This document shows, in pieces, positions 1 to 7,882 of a stretch of 32,456 bases of DNA. The DNA is taken from the NCBI RefSeq assembly GCF_021443865.1, contig NZ_JABUTB010000004.1:1-32456 (forward strand). Reading direction: 5' to 3'. Every line of letters starts with the position of its first letter. Within the stretch, counting starts at the first letter, position 1. The notes under the pieces are model-generated. The model worked only from the letters and a program-made list of their open reading frames with translations, was not told the origin of the DNA and did no database searches. Made by a program: the position numbers and the translations under genes. Origin of the DNA: Clostridium sp. (GTDB lineage Bacteria; Bacillota; Clostridia; Clostridiales; Clostridiaceae).

Positions 1-1
1 A

Positions 2-436
2 GAATTAGTAAAATCAAAAATTACACCTAAATGGGTTAATAGAGAATATCCTATTCCATTTAATGAAAAGGTAGCAATAGAAAGATATAAACTTGCTTTG
101 TTAAACTCTGTAATAATTGAAAGAAAAGAAAGTACTAAAGCAATGATATGCTTAAAAATAGCTTGGATGTATAGATTATTGTCAGATGAAACTAATGAAA
201 AAATTTATTTAAATCAAGCTTTACTTTCTTTTAATGATACATATATAAATGAGAAACTACCTGTTTATGGATTAGATAAGTTTTCTATTATGTTTCTAAT
301 AGGAGAAATAAATAGGCGAATAGGCGAGGAAGAAACAGCCCTTAGATGGTTTTCAGAAGTCATTACATCTATTGGCTCAACACAAAAAATAAAAGAAATG
401 GCTAGAGATGGAAAGGATAAAATTAGGAGGTTATAA
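2..436 (+). CDS. DUF2225 family protein, 3' end only
   Basis: The frame is open from base 2, so the gene begins outside the window and only its last 144 residues are here. The visible part resembles the C-terminal half of clostridial DUF2225 proteins: predicted helices with a TPR-like rhythm, including an [23 protein letters not shown] stretch followed by [12 protein letters not shown]. The N-terminal half, which in this family often carries cysteine pairs, cannot be checked. A TTG at 98 is in frame but is not a credible start, because similar sequence continues upstream of it. The AGGAGG of the next gene lies inside the last codons, and only one base separates this stop from that start, so the two are probably co-translated. 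The molecular function of DUF2225 is unknown; the family assignment is from memory of the motif. Confidence 0.7.
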   Translation, partial: ELVKSKITPKWVNREYPIPFNEKVAIERYKLALLNSVIIERKESTKAMICLKIAWMYRLLSDETNEKIYLNQALLSFNDTYINEKLPVYGLDKFSIMFLIGEINRRIGEEETALRWFSEVITSIGSTQKIKEMARDGKDKIRRL

Positions 437-437
437 A

Positions 438-1436
438 ATGGGGTTATTTTCTAAGAAAAAGGCTACTAAATTAGCAAAAGAGAGTAATGAAATTAATGAA
501 GAAGTGATTGCTAAGGAAGTACAAGAAAAAGAAGATGTTACTGAAAAATTTAAAAAGGAAATGTTTAATTTAGGGGAAAATAGTTCTAGAATATCTGGTG
601 CTATTACTGATGTTAATAATTCATTATCATCATTAACCAACGCTACATTAACTCAAGCTGAAGAAATAAATAATGCAAGAAATATTTTAGAGGGTTTTAA
701 TACACGTATGGAGCAATTAGCTTATAATATAACTAATGTTCAAATAACAGTTATAGATACAGATAAGGTAGCTGATGAAGGCTTAAATACTTTTACTGCT
801 TTAGATGATTCATTAAGCTTATTACAACAAGCTTTTACAACTGTTAGTTCTACTGTAAATTCTCTAGTTTCAAAATTAGAATCTGTAAATACTATTACTG
901 ATTCTATTAGTCAAATTGCATCTCAAACAAATCTACTGTCTTTAAATGCAGCAATTGAAGCTGCAAGAGCTGGAGAAGCTGGAAAAGGTTTTTCTGTAGT
1001 TGCAGGAGAAGTTAGAAAACTTGCTGAAAACTCTAAACAAGCTGTAGAAAGTATAACTACTATATTAGATGATATTAAGAGTGATATTTTAGATGCATCT
1101 AAAGCCATGGAGAATGGTGGAATTGCTGTTGATAATCAACAAAAAACTTTACAAAGCACTAAGGGTAGCTTTACTAATATTAAATCTTCAATTAGTGAAT
1201 CAGTTAAGGAAATAGATAACTGTATCGAAAATTTAACTACTGCTTCTTCTGAAAAGGATAATGTTTTATCTATAATGGATACTGTTAGCACTATTTCTCA
1301 AGAACATTCAGCACTTTCTGAAGAGATTGCTGCTAATATGGACTTACAAACTAGAAGCCTTGAAGAATTAAATATCAATATTTCTGCTATTAATAATGAA
1401 TATATAAAATTCGAACAATCTAAAATTAATAATTAA
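438..1436 (+). CDS. soluble methyl-accepting chemotaxis-like signalling protein
   Basis: A 332-residue protein with no membrane segment or signal peptide, so it should be cytoplasmic. Residues about 40-325 are a long heptad-rich coiled coil. Residues 158-202 are the highly conserved hairpin tip of methyl-accepting proteins ([20 protein letters not shown], then [18 protein letters not shown]), which binds CheA and CheW. There is no recognisable N-terminal sensor domain; the first 40 residues are charged and rich in E and K. An upstream in-frame ATG at 408 is rejected because ATG 438 has AGGAGG at 425-430 with proper spacing. The C-terminus has no CheR-docking pentapeptide. The gene is coupled to the DUF2225 gene by a one-base gap. 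No chemotaxis or flagellar operon is in the window, so its partners are unknown. Confidence 0.88.
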   Translation: MGLFSKKKATKLAKESNEINEEVIAKEVQEKEDVTEKFKKEMFNLGENSSRISGAITDVNNSLSSLTNATLTQAEEINNARNILEGFNTRMEQLAYNITNVQITVIDTDKVADEGLNTFTALDDSLSLLQQAFTTVSSTVNSLVSKLESVNTITDSISQIASQTNLLSLNAAIEAARAGEAGKGFSVVAGEVRKLAENSKQAVESITTILDDIKSDILDASKAMENGGIAVDNQQKTLQSTKGSFTNIKSSISESVKEIDNCIENLTTASSEKDNVLSIMDTVSTISQEHSALSEEIAANMDLQTRSLEELNINISAINNEYIKFEQSKINN

Positions 1437-1511
1437 GTACTTAATTATGTATTACTAATAATGCTATTATTAAATGTACTATTAATAATGAAAAATTTAA
1501 ATTCATAAATA

Positions 1512-1537
1512 AAGAGGTTGTCCTATGACAACCTCTT
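1512..1537 (+). terminator. stem-loop terminator after the MCP-like gene
   Basis: A perfect 11-bp stem (AAGAGGTTGTC with GACAACCTCTT) closes a 4-base loop (CTAT). The U-tract is weak on the plus strand (ATTCACT...). The minus strand reads TTTATTTATG after the stem, so it could act in both directions, also closing the minus-strand CoA-disulfide reductase transcript. The bases from 1437 to 1511 hold only A/T-rich sequence. Confidence 0.65.
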
Positions 1538-1656
1538 ATTCACTATCATTTACTATTTTTCATCTTCAATCTTATCTATAAAACATTAATTGAGATATCT
1601 CTTCACCGAATCCATTCTAAACTAAAGTACTTACACATAGATTTATAATTTCAAGT

Positions 1657-1715
1657 CTGGAGGAATTTCCTCCAAACTCTTCATTTTAAACTCTTAACTA
1701 TTTTCTATTACCTGT
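1657..1715 (-). repeat. hairpin plus purine-rich intergenic repeat, copy A
   Basis: Read on the minus strand just after the CoA-disulfide reductase stop, this has a run of GTTAAGAGTTT-like short units, then TGAAGAGTTTGG, then a short inverted repeat TGGAGG/CCTCCA. The 12-base word CCAAACTCTTCA (plus strand, 1672-1683) recurs exactly at 18345-18356 after tyrS, also next to a small hairpin. The word TGGAGGAATTT (1658-1668) recurs at 32412-32422. It looks like a degenerate member of a dispersed clostridial intergenic repeat. Confidence 0.5.
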
Positions 1716-1718
1716 TCC

Positions 1719-4193
1719 TTAGATAAATAAGTTAACATTTGCATCGTCTGCTTGACCTAGGTAATATCCAACTCCAGCGTAAGTTATTCCATCTATTAAT
1801 TCTTCTTTCTTAATTCCCATAACATCCATAGACATTGTACAAGCTACTATTTCTACTCCACTTGCAATGGCTGCTTGCATAAGATCTTCTAATGATTGGA
1901 TATTTTTATCCTTCATGACACCTCTGATCATTTTAGCACCCATGCCGCCCATATTCATTCTTGAAAGACCTAATTTCTTGCTTCCTCTTGGCATCATCAT
2001 TGCAAAGGCTTTTTCAATTAGTGTCTTAGGAGTTTTAACTTTTTCTGTTTTTCTAAGAACATTTAATCCCCAGAAAGTAAATAACATTGTAACCTTTTTA
2101 CCCATAGTAGCTGCTCCATTTGCAATAATAAATGATGCTATAGCTTTATCTAAGTCTCCACTAAATACTACCATAGTTTGGCCATTTTTTACTGGTGCTA
2201 ACGGTGCTCCTTTTCCAAGGTCCTTAGCTATTTTATTTTGTAATTCATTATCATTTAATAATTGATTTGAACACTTCATAAGTGTAGCCTCAATTATACC
2301 CTTATTCTTTTCTATATTAACTAATCTGTTATTTGTTCTATCTGCCCATGCTTGTATATCTTTATAGAATCCTGGATCTGAAGCCTTTACCTTTAATACT
2401 TCTCCATCAAACATAGCATCCATTGTCATTTTAACTTGCATTAATGGTCCTGGACAAGAAAGACCAGTTGCATTTAATTCTCTAACTTTATCTAATGCAA
2501 CTTCTTGCATTACTAAGTCCGCTTCTTTTTCATTAGCTTCTATAGTTTTAGCTTTATAATCAAAAGTTGAATAAGTCTTATATCCACCGTTTAAGTTTCT
2601 AACATTAAATCCATTTGCTTCTAATAATCTAGATGCAATGTATCCTCTTAAACCAACAGCACAATATACTATTATTTCTTTATTCTTATCTAATTTATCT
2701 AAATTGTTTCTTAAATCATTAACAGGTATATTTATTGAATTTGGTATACTTCCAAGTTCAACTTCTTCTCTATCTCTAGTATCTACTAAAATTTGCTTGT
2801 TACTATCAAAACTACTTAATTCATCTATGTTTATCAACTTAACTAAGCCTTTTCTTTGGTTTTCAGCCATAAATCCAGCCATGTTTGCTGGTGATTTTGC
2901 TGATAAGAATGGTGGTGCATAAGCTAAATCTAACTCTGCTAAATCTTCCATTCTTCCTCCAAACTTTATAGAAGTTGCAATTACATCTATAAATTTATCT
3001 ACACCTTCATAGCCTAATACTTGTGCTCCTAATATCTTTCCTTCTTTATCATAAATAACTTTTATAGTTAGTGGAATTGCATTAGGATAGTATCCTGCAT
3101 GGCTCATAGGATGTAAATAAACTTTATCATACTTAATTCCATATCTATTTAAAGTTCTTTCATTATTACCTGTTGAAGCAGCTACCATATCAAATACTTT
3201 AATTATTGAAGTTCCAAGAGTTCCTTTATAAACACTATCTAGCCCTGCAATATTATCAGCTATAATTCTTCCGTGCTTATTAGCTGGTCCTGCTAGTGGT
3301 ATAAACGCTTCATTTCCATTTACATAGTCTTTAACTACTACAGCATCTCCACCTGCATATATTCCTTCTATGCTAGTTTCCATATGCTCGTTTACTACTA
3401 TATGTCCTCTTTCACCAAGTTTTATTCCAGTATCCTTTATAAATCTTGTATCAGGCATTACCCCTATAGCAGAAATAACCATATCAGCTTTAACAACTCT
3501 TTCATCATCTAGAACTACATTTATTAAATTTCCTTCTTCTGAAAAAGCTACAACTTTATTATTTAAAATAATACTTACTTCATTATCATTTAATTCTTTT
3601 TCAATTATATTAGAAAAATCTGTATCAAAAGGTGCTAAAACATGAGGGGCAGCTTCAATCAAAGTTACATTAATATCTCTTTCCTTTAAATTTTCTGCCA
3701 TTTCAATACCTATAAATCCGCCACCTATAACAACTGCTGACTTTGTAGTATTTTTATCTACATAAGATTTTATCTTATCTATATCTGAAACATTTCTAAC
3801 TGTAAAAATCTTTTTACTATCTATTCCAGGTAAATTTGGAGTTATTGGTTTTGCACCTGGTGCTAATACTAAATAATCATAACTTTCATCATAGATTCTA
3901 TCTTGATTTTTAACTTTTACTGATTTAGTATCTGGATTTACTTCAATAACGTCACTATTTATTCTTACATCTATATTAAATCTGTCTTTCATTTGTCCAG
4001 GTGTTTGAAGTAAAAGTGCCTCTCTATCTTGTATTACTTCTCCTACATAATAAGGTAGTCCACAATTTGCAAATGAAATATATTCTCCTCTTTCAAAGAT
4101 TACTATATCTATGTCTTCCCTTAGTCTTCTAAGTCTAGCTGCTGCTGAAGCCCCAGCTGCAACTCCTCCAACGATCAATACCTTTTGTTTCAT
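1719..4193 (-). CDS. CoA-disulfide reductase fused to rhodanese, TusA and DsrE domains
   Basis: An 824-residue cytoplasmic fusion. Residues 1-445 are an FAD/NAD(P)H-dependent CoA-disulfide (persulfide) reductase: FAD-binding GGVAAGASAAARLRR at 9-23, redox Cys44 in SFANCGLPYY, NAD-binding GGGFIG at 157-162, FAD contact YAGGDA around 279-284, then the dimerisation domain. Residues 455-545 are a rhodanese with active Cys511 (VYCAVGLRGY). Residues 572-640 are a TusA domain with Cys580 in the CPGP motif. Residues 672-824 are a DsrE/DsrF-like domain with Cys785. All four catalytic or carrier cysteines are present, so sulfur could pass along the chain and be released reductively. ATG 4193 follows an AGGAGGA (4200-4206). 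Family knowledge links such fusions to polysulfide/persulfide metabolism; the true substrate is not shown by sequence. The neighbouring ArsR, Crp-type and glutaredoxin genes fit a thiol-redox role. Confidence 0.9.
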   Translation of the reverse strand: MKQKVLIVGGVAAGASAAARLRRLREDIDIVIFERGEYISFANCGLPYYVGEVIQDREALLLQTPGQMKDRFNIDVRINSDVIEVNPDTKSVKVKNQDRIYDESYDYLVLAPGAKPITPNLPGIDSKKIFTVRNVSDIDKIKSYVDKNTTKSAVVIGGGFIGIEMAENLKERDINVTLIEAAPHVLAPFDTDFSNIIEKELNDNEVSIILNNKVVAFSEEGNLINVVLDDERVVKADMVISAIGVMPDTRFIKDTGIKLGERGHIVVNEHMETSIEGIYAGGDAVVVKDYVNGNEAFIPLAGPANKHGRIIADNIAGLDSVYKGTLGTSIIKVFDMVAASTGNNERTLNRYGIKYDKVYLHPMSHAGYYPNAIPLTIKVIYDKEGKILGAQVLGYEGVDKFIDVIATSIKFGGRMEDLAELDLAYAPPFLSAKSPANMAGFMAENQRKGLVKLINIDELSSFDSNKQILVDTRDREEVELGSIPNSINIPVNDLRNNLDKLDKNKEIIVYCAVGLRGYIASRLLEANGFNVRNLNGGYKTYSTFDYKAKTIEANEKEADLVMQEVALDKVRELNATGLSCPGPLMQVKMTMDAMFDGEVLKVKASDPGFYKDIQAWADRTNNRLVNIEKNKGIIEATLMKCSNQLLNDNELQNKIAKDLGKGAPLAPVKNGQTMVVFSGDLDKAIASFIIANGAATMGKKVTMLFTFWGLNVLRKTEKVKTPKTLIEKAFAMMMPRGSKKLGLSRMNMGGMGAKMIRGVMKDKNIQSLEDLMQAAIASGVEIVACTMSMDVMGIKKEELIDGITYAGVGYYLGQADDANVNLFI

Positions 4194-4215
4194 TACTAAT
4201 CCTCCTAGTATTTAT

Positions 4216-4243
4216 ATTATAAATTTTTATAAATTTTTATTAA
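4216..4243 (-). promoter_or_regulatory. candidate promoter and palindrome upstream of the CoA-disulfide reductase gene
   Basis: On the minus strand a TATAAT (plus-strand ATTATA at 4216-4221) is preceded 16 bases upstream by a poor TTAATA -35. A palindrome with 7-base arms (TTATAAA at 4217-4223, TTTATAA at 4226-4232) overlaps the -10, where a repressor such as the adjacent ArsR could bind. The whole gap 4194-4406 is A/T-rich, so chance matches are likely. Bases 4310-4350 carry the purine-rich minus-strand repeat (AAGAGTTAAGAG) seen elsewhere. Confidence 0.3.
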
Positions 4244-4406
4244 TTCTCTAAAACTATTTATAAATAACAATTAAAAACTATACTTTATACTTAGTCATTA
4301 ATTTTATTACTATCTATTATTTTCTTCTCTTAACTCTTACTTATTACTTAGCATTTATCTTTATATCACTATATTATGATTTATAGATATATATGTGATA
4401 AAAAAC

Positions 4407-4421
4407 ACTCCTTTTCGGAGT
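4407..4421 (-). terminator. bidirectional terminator after the ArsR gene
   Basis: A 5-bp stem (ACTCC/GGAGT) with a 5-base loop is flanked on both sides: A5 on the left, which reads as a U-tract on the minus strand, and nine T on the right. It lies immediately beyond the stop of the ArsR-family gene and should separate it from the CoA-disulfide reductase transcript. Confidence 0.75.
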
Positions 4422-4429
4422 ATTTTTTT

Positions 4430-4714
4430 TTATTCCTTATCTAATAGAGCTTGTATTATTTTTTCAACTCTTTTATCTACAACTTCATATACTATTTCTA
4501 AGCCATTTCTTTCGCCCTTAATAATTCCTATACTCTTAAGCTTTTGTAAATGTTGAGAAATGGTTGATTGAGGCATTCCTAAGCAACTATGCATATTAGT
4601 TACATTGCAATTTCCCTTTTCCAAAAGATTTCTTACTATACAAAGTCTTACTGGATGTGCCAAAACCTTCAAGAATTCTGCTACATCCTCATATTGCTTA
4701 TAATTATTGTCCAC
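4430..4714 (-). CDS. ArsR/SmtB-family regulator with three cysteines
   Basis: A 94-residue winged-helix protein of typical family length. LKVLAHPVRLCIVRNL is the first conserved helix region, MPQSTISQHLQKLKSIGII (47-65) is the recognition helix with the turn after it, and GERNGLEIVYEV (67-78) is the wing. Cysteines are at 25, 36 and 44. The ELCVC metal motif of ArsR and the C-terminal His/Asp site of zinc sensors are not seen, so thiol or persulfide sensing by cysteine pairs is plausible but inferred. The start is GTG 4714, set by the GGGGTGG just upstream; the only nearby upstream ATG is out of frame. It has its own strong promoter (4778-4806) and a palindrome in its leader, which suggests autoregulation. 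It lies between the Crp-type gene and the sulfur-transfer fusion, the probable regulatory target. Confidence 0.87.
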   Translation of the reverse strand: MDNNYKQYEDVAEFLKVLAHPVRLCIVRNLLEKGNCNVTNMHSCLGMPQSTISQHLQKLKSIGIIKGERNGLEIVYEVVDKRVEKIIQALLDKE

Positions 4715-4750
4715 AATACCACCCCATAAATTTATTTCCGATTGTTATTT

Positions 4751-4767
4751 TAATATCAATAATATTA
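4751..4767. promoter_or_regulatory. candidate ArsR operator
   Basis: A perfect inverted repeat, TAATAT-CAATA-ATATTA, lies in the leader a few bases downstream of the inferred start point of the ArsR gene. Position and symmetry suit autorepression, but A/T-rich composition makes this only a suggestion. Confidence 0.35.
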
Positions 4768-4777
4768 CTATATTCAG

Positions 4778-4806
4778 ATTTTAAAATATTGTTACGAATT
4801 TGTCAA
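4778..4806 (-). promoter_or_regulatory. sigma-A promoter of the ArsR gene
   Basis: On the minus strand a perfect -35 TTGACA (4801-4806) is spaced 17 bases from TAAAAT (4778-4783). The inferred start point near 4771 gives a leader of about 57 bases before the GTG. The -35 is only seven bases beyond the Crp-type gene's stop, and no terminator is visible between the two genes. Confidence 0.7.
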
Positions 4807-4812
4807 GTTAAA

Positions 4813-5466
4813 TTAATAAATCCAGTTTTTTATTTTTATTTTACCTCTTCCAAGTTCTAATATGCCTCTTTTCTCCAGTCCCTTTAAGCTTCTACTTACT
4901 ACCTCTCTTGATGATCCAATATCAGCAGCTATTTTTTCATGAGTTGTATATATAATTTTAACACCATGATTATCCACAAGCTTTAAATTAAAATAATCTA
5001 TAATTCTATTTTCAATACTATTAAAAGTTACTTTTTCAAAGCCTTCTACCACATTTTCAAATTTATTATATAAATTCCTAAACATATACTTTAAAAAACT
5101 ATTGTTATTTATTAAATATCTTTTAAATATGTCCATTGGTAAAATTGCAATAACTGCATTTTCTTCAACATCTGCAAAAGAAACTTCATCTGAATCAGTT
5201 AATGCACATAAAATTGTATTAAAGCAACTATCTCCTTTTCCTATTCTATAAAGAGTTACTTCTTTACCATCATCACCTATTTTATATATTCTAAGTCGTC
5301 CTTCTAAAATAAATGAAAATCCTATGCAGCTTACTTTATTACTAAATACATTTGTACCTACTTCGTAATTACTTACTAAAACTCTCTTTAATATAATATC
5401 TAAAACTTCACTATCTAAATCCATTAAAAAAGGATAGTATTTTAATAATTCATCTTTTAAATCCAT
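4813..5466 (-). CDS. Crp/Fnr-family transcriptional regulator
   Basis: A 217-residue protein with the usual two-domain plan. Residues 15-125 form a cyclic-nucleotide-type beta-roll (FILEGRLRIYKIGDDGKEVTLYRIGKGD), residues 126-150 a dimerisation helix, and 165-217 a winged helix with recognition helix SSREVVSRSLKGLEKRGIL. The roll lacks the RxS phosphate-binding signature of true cAMP receptors, and there is no N-terminal Fnr-type cysteine cluster. Three cysteines are present: in the NKVSC segment and the pair in GDSCFNTILC, which could sense redox state. ATG 5466 is preceded by a run of five G (5471-5475). It sits beside ArsR and glutaredoxin genes. A Crp/Fnr-type palindrome at 5864-5878 is a natural target. 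The effector is unknown. Confidence 0.87.
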   Translation of the reverse strand: MDLKDELLKYYPFLMDLDSEVLDIILKRVLVSNYEVGTNVFSNKVSCIGFSFILEGRLRIYKIGDDGKEVTLYRIGKGDSCFNTILCALTDSDEVSFADVEENAVIAILPMDIFKRYLINNNSFLKYMFRNLYNKFENVVEGFEKVTFNSIENRIIDYFNLKLVDNHGVKIIYTTHEKIAADIGSSREVVSRSLKGLEKRGILELGRGKIKIKNWIY

Positions 5467-5491
5467 TTTTCCCCCTTATAAACAAAAAAAA

Positions 5492-5516
5492 TAAAGCTAC
5501 TATAATTGTAGCTTTA
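5492..5516 (-). terminator. terminator after the glutaredoxin-like gene
   Basis: A 9-bp stem (TAAAGCTAC/GTAGCTTTA) with a 7-base loop is followed on the minus strand by TTATTTTTTTTG. It is a strong intrinsic terminator between the glutaredoxin-like gene and the Crp-type gene, so the latter needs its own promoter or readthrough. Confidence 0.88.
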
Positions 5517-5561
5517 CTTCTTCTTATATTCAACTTATTAAATAACTTTTAATAAATTTAA

Positions 5562-5798
5562 TTATAAATTTAACAATGAATCTATTCTCATCTTATCAAA
5601 TCCAACTACTATACTGCCATTGATATCTAAAACTGGCACTCCCATTTGGCCACTTTTATTTACCATTTCTATAGCTGCAGCTCTATTTAATCCTACGTTT
5701 ACTTCTTCGTAATTAACATTCTTACTTGTTAAGTAATTTTTAACCTTTGTGCACCATGGACATGTGTTTGTTGTATATACTTTTATATTACTATTCAT
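5562..5798 (-). CDS. glutaredoxin-like thiol-disulfide protein (CPWC)
   Basis: A 78-residue single thioredoxin-fold protein with N-terminal KVYTTNTCPWC; the redox pair is Cys13/Cys16. The cis-proline segment MGVPVLDING and the C-terminal VGFDKMRIDSLL match the NrdH/glutaredoxin-like family. Small CPWC proteins reduce disulfides using thioredoxin reductase or low-molecular thiols; which donor is used here is not visible. ATG 5796-5798 has GGGGGA a few bases upstream. A Crp/Fnr-type palindrome near -41 of its inferred promoter and a strong terminator make it a single-gene unit. Its placement beside persulfide-type genes suggests a shared thiol-stress regulon. Confidence 0.9.
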   Translation of the reverse strand: MNSNIKVYTTNTCPWCTKVKNYLTSKNVNYEEVNVGLNRAAAIEMVNKSGQMGVPVLDINGSIVVGFDKMRIDSLLNL

Positions 5799-5836
5799 TT
5801 TAATTCCCCCGATTCATAAATTCTTTTTATGATATA

Positions 5837-5878
5837 AGTATATTCCAACAATAATTTTTTGAATGTAACAAAGTCACA
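5837..5878 (-). promoter_or_regulatory. Crp/Fnr-type site and -10 upstream of the glutaredoxin-like gene
   Basis: Read on the minus strand, TGTGAC-TTT-GTTACA (5864-5878) is a palindrome with one mismatch, in the style of Crp/Fnr-family sites. A TATACT -10 (5837-5842) would start transcription near 5830. That puts the palindrome centre (5871) about 41 bases upstream, the classical class II activation position. No good -35 is present, as expected for an activator-dependent promoter. Confidence 0.55.
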
Positions 5879-5937
5879 ATATCTATAATTATTTTAAAAT
5901 TCTTATAGTAATACATAGGTATATAAAAATCCCCTAT

Positions 5938-5955
5938 TGCTACCTATATGTAGCA
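5938..5955 (-). terminator. weak terminator after the DUF454 gene
   Basis: A 6-bp stem (TGCTAC/GTAGCA) with a 6-base loop is followed on the minus strand by AATAGGGGATTTTTAT, a delayed U-tract. It is ten bases beyond the stop of the DUF454 gene. Confidence 0.4.
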
Positions 5956-5964
5956 TTCTTCTTA

Positions 5965-6375
5965 CTAAATATCTTCTTCTAACTTTAGTACTGATTTCTT
6001 TTCTTTTGTTATTGTTTTTATCTTAAAAATAAAGTAATAGTACTTAAACATAATAAGACATATTATAAATATCTTTATAAGTAAACTATCCACTAAGATT
6101 AATGGAAATGCTAGCATGAAGTCTGAAAATGCTAAAAGACCTACCTTTTCTTTTAGTGTCATTGACCTTTCTTTAATGAAGGAATCTAAATGCTTCTTAT
6201 ATAACTTTGTGTTAATAAACCAATTATTAAATCTTTCAGATCCTTTTGCAAAACAAAATGAAGCTAAAAGCAAGAATGGAGTAGTTGGTAATATAGGAAG
6301 TACAACACCTATAGCCCCTATAATTACAGAAATAAGACCTATTGTTATGTACATATATTTTTTTATAGATTTCAT
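5965..6375 (-). CDS. DUF454 (YbaN-like) inner membrane protein
   Basis: A 136-residue hydrophobic protein. The family signature GVVLPILPTTPFLLLASFCFAKGSERF lies at about residues 22-48, after a first membrane segment (9-30). A second hydrophobic stretch covers about 78-112, and the C-terminus is charged. It matches the DUF454/YbaN family, small membrane proteins of unknown function that are often near heme, iron or redox genes. ATG 6373-6375 has an excellent AGAGGAGA upstream. It is the last gene of the minus-strand redox block but has its own upstream gap, so operon membership with the glutaredoxin-like gene is uncertain. Confidence 0.85.
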   Translation of the reverse strand: MKSIKKYMYITIGLISVIIGAIGVVLPILPTTPFLLLASFCFAKGSERFNNWFINTKLYKKHLDSFIKERSMTLKEKVGLLAFSDFMLAFPLILVDSLLIKIFIICLIMFKYYYFIFKIKTITKEKKSVLKLEEDI

Positions 6376-6642
6376 TTTAAATCTCCTCTTTATTCAAATT
6401 ATTTTCACAATCATATTTTCTATTGATATTAATTTCCATATTACAAAGATTAGTGATAGTATATATTAATTGATAATCCATTTCAATATATTAAATTAAA
6501 TTAATTAAACTATTAATTAAAAAATTCACTATATATATTTAATTTTAATTTTCTATTACCTTTAGTTTCTTAGTATACATTTAAAAGGATTTTCACTCTT
6601 ATCTTTAACTTACCTATACATATCTCTGAAACAATAAGTGTC
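6376..6642. other. A/T-rich gap before the insertion element
   Basis: This gap separates the minus-strand DUF454 gene from the IS1595-like element and should hold the DUF454 promoter, but no clear -35/-10 pair stands out. TGATAATCCATTTCA at 6471-6485 matches the 7-1-7 Fur pattern at 11 of 14 positions. I do not call it, because such matches are common in sequence this A/T-rich. No ORF or stable hairpin was seen. Confidence 0.4.
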
Positions 6643-6663
6643 TGTTTTAGAAAAATGTTGTTA
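6643..6663 (+). repeat. left terminal inverted repeat of the IS1595-like element
   Basis: Twenty-one bases identical, as reverse complement, to 7883-7903. The first base is T6643, followed by the 20-base core at 6644-6663. Confidence 0.85.
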
Positions 6664-6748
6664 TTCGCTATATAATTGAATAAAATAATTTACTGTTGTC
6701 AAAAATTCAAAAGAAATATATCTGTTTTTTATTGAAAGGATCCTATTT

Positions 6749-7786
6749 ATGTATTTTAATGAATTTCAAGAACTTGATAGCAATACAGTAGAAAGTAAAT
6801 TAAATATAGTTAATAAATACAACAGCAAATTAGCAGTTATCGATTTATTAAAGAATCGAGAGATTTTATGTTGCCCTCATTGTAACAGAAAAAAAATTAT
6901 AAAATTTGGTAAATATAATGGCCTTCAAAGATATAAATGCTCAAATTCTAACTGCAATAAGACTTTTTCTCCCAAAACAAAAACATTATTTAGTTATTCA
7001 AAAAAATCTGCTGATCTATGGATTAAATATTTCATTTTATTAAATAATGGAAAGTCCCTTAGAGAGTGTTCTGCTATTCTTAATATAAATTTAGCAACCT
7101 CCTTTTTCTGGCGACATAAAATACTAATTACTCAAAATAAAAATTACTATAACATTTTGAAAAACTATGTAGAGGTAAGTAAAGTTATGATGTTAGAAAA
7201 CTTTAAAGGCGATAGAAATGCTGAAAATTATAGACGCGGAAAAGTTTTTATAGCTTGTGCAATGGATAGTAATAAAACTTTATTATCAAAAGTTATTAGT
7301 AGATATAGCATTTCTCTTAATTCTATAAGTAGTAATTTTTCTTATAACATCGATGAAAATGCTATTTTATCAGCTTATAATGATAGATATTTTGATATAT
7401 ATACTAAAAAACATAACTCAAAACTTCTACCAGCTAAAAATAAAAAACTATCTCTTATTATTAAGGAATTAGAGTCTAATGAGCTTTCCGGAAAAAATAA
7501 CATTTACTCAAAAGATATAAAAGAATTAAATTCTTCTTTGCCTAAAAAATGCTTGTTCATTCATAGCTTCTCCTTAAATATAAGAAGGTGGCTATTTAGG
7601 TTTAGGGGAGTTGCAACTAAATATCTTGAAAATTATTTGAATTGGCACATTCTTGATTTTAGCAATAAATATAGAACTTTTATTTTAAATCAAATAGAAT
7701 TATTTAAAAACTTCTTAAAAGAATCTTCATATATGAGAATAAAGGATTTCCAAAGTTACAATTTAATGTTTCTACATACCACTTAA
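6749..7786 (+). CDS. IS1595/ISXO2-like transposase with altered catalytic positions
   Basis: A 345-residue protein. Residues 40-75 form a zinc ribbon (CCPHC, then CSNSNC) of the type at the N-terminus of IS1595 transposases. Residues 85-125 resemble the following helix-turn-helix (LRECSAILNINLATSFFWRHKI). The C-terminal RRWLFRFRGVATKYLENYLNW is the characteristic IS1595 ending. Between them, the usual DETYF..SFKGNR is represented by SKVMMLENFKGDR, so the first catalytic Asp-Glu is missing. The expected TDGHRSY segment reads AYNDRYF, and the last His/Asn segment reads HSFSLNIRRW. The frame has no internal stop, yet these changes predict no DDE chemistry. It could be a recently dead copy, a trans-mobilised element or a DNA-binding derivative. 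The alignment is from memory. ATG 6749 follows GAAAGGA (6734-6740). Confidence 0.8.
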   Translation: MYFNEFQELDSNTVESKLNIVNKYNSKLAVIDLLKNREILCCPHCNRKKIIKFGKYNGLQRYKCSNSNCNKTFSPKTKTLFSYSKKSADLWIKYFILLNNGKSLRECSAILNINLATSFFWRHKILITQNKNYYNILKNYVEVSKVMMLENFKGDRNAENYRRGKVFIACAMDSNKTLLSKVISRYSISLNSISSNFSYNIDENAILSAYNDRYFDIYTKKHNSKLLPAKNKKLSLIIKELESNELSGKNNIYSKDIKELNSSLPKKCLFIHSFSLNIRRWLFRFRGVATKYLENYLNWHILDFSNKYRTFILNQIELFKNFLKESSYMRIKDFQSYNLMFLHTT

Positions 7787-7882
7787 TATAAATATATTTA
7801 TGGATATAAACATCTTTATATTGAAAAAAATTATAGTATACAAAAATTCATATTATGTTATACCTTTATACTTTTAATAAAT

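Noticed and set aside
6471..6485. Fur-box-like sequence upstream of the DUF454 gene
   Set aside because: It matches 11 of 14 positions, but in A/T-rich sequence with no promoter overlapping it. Unlike the feoAB site it has no supporting context.
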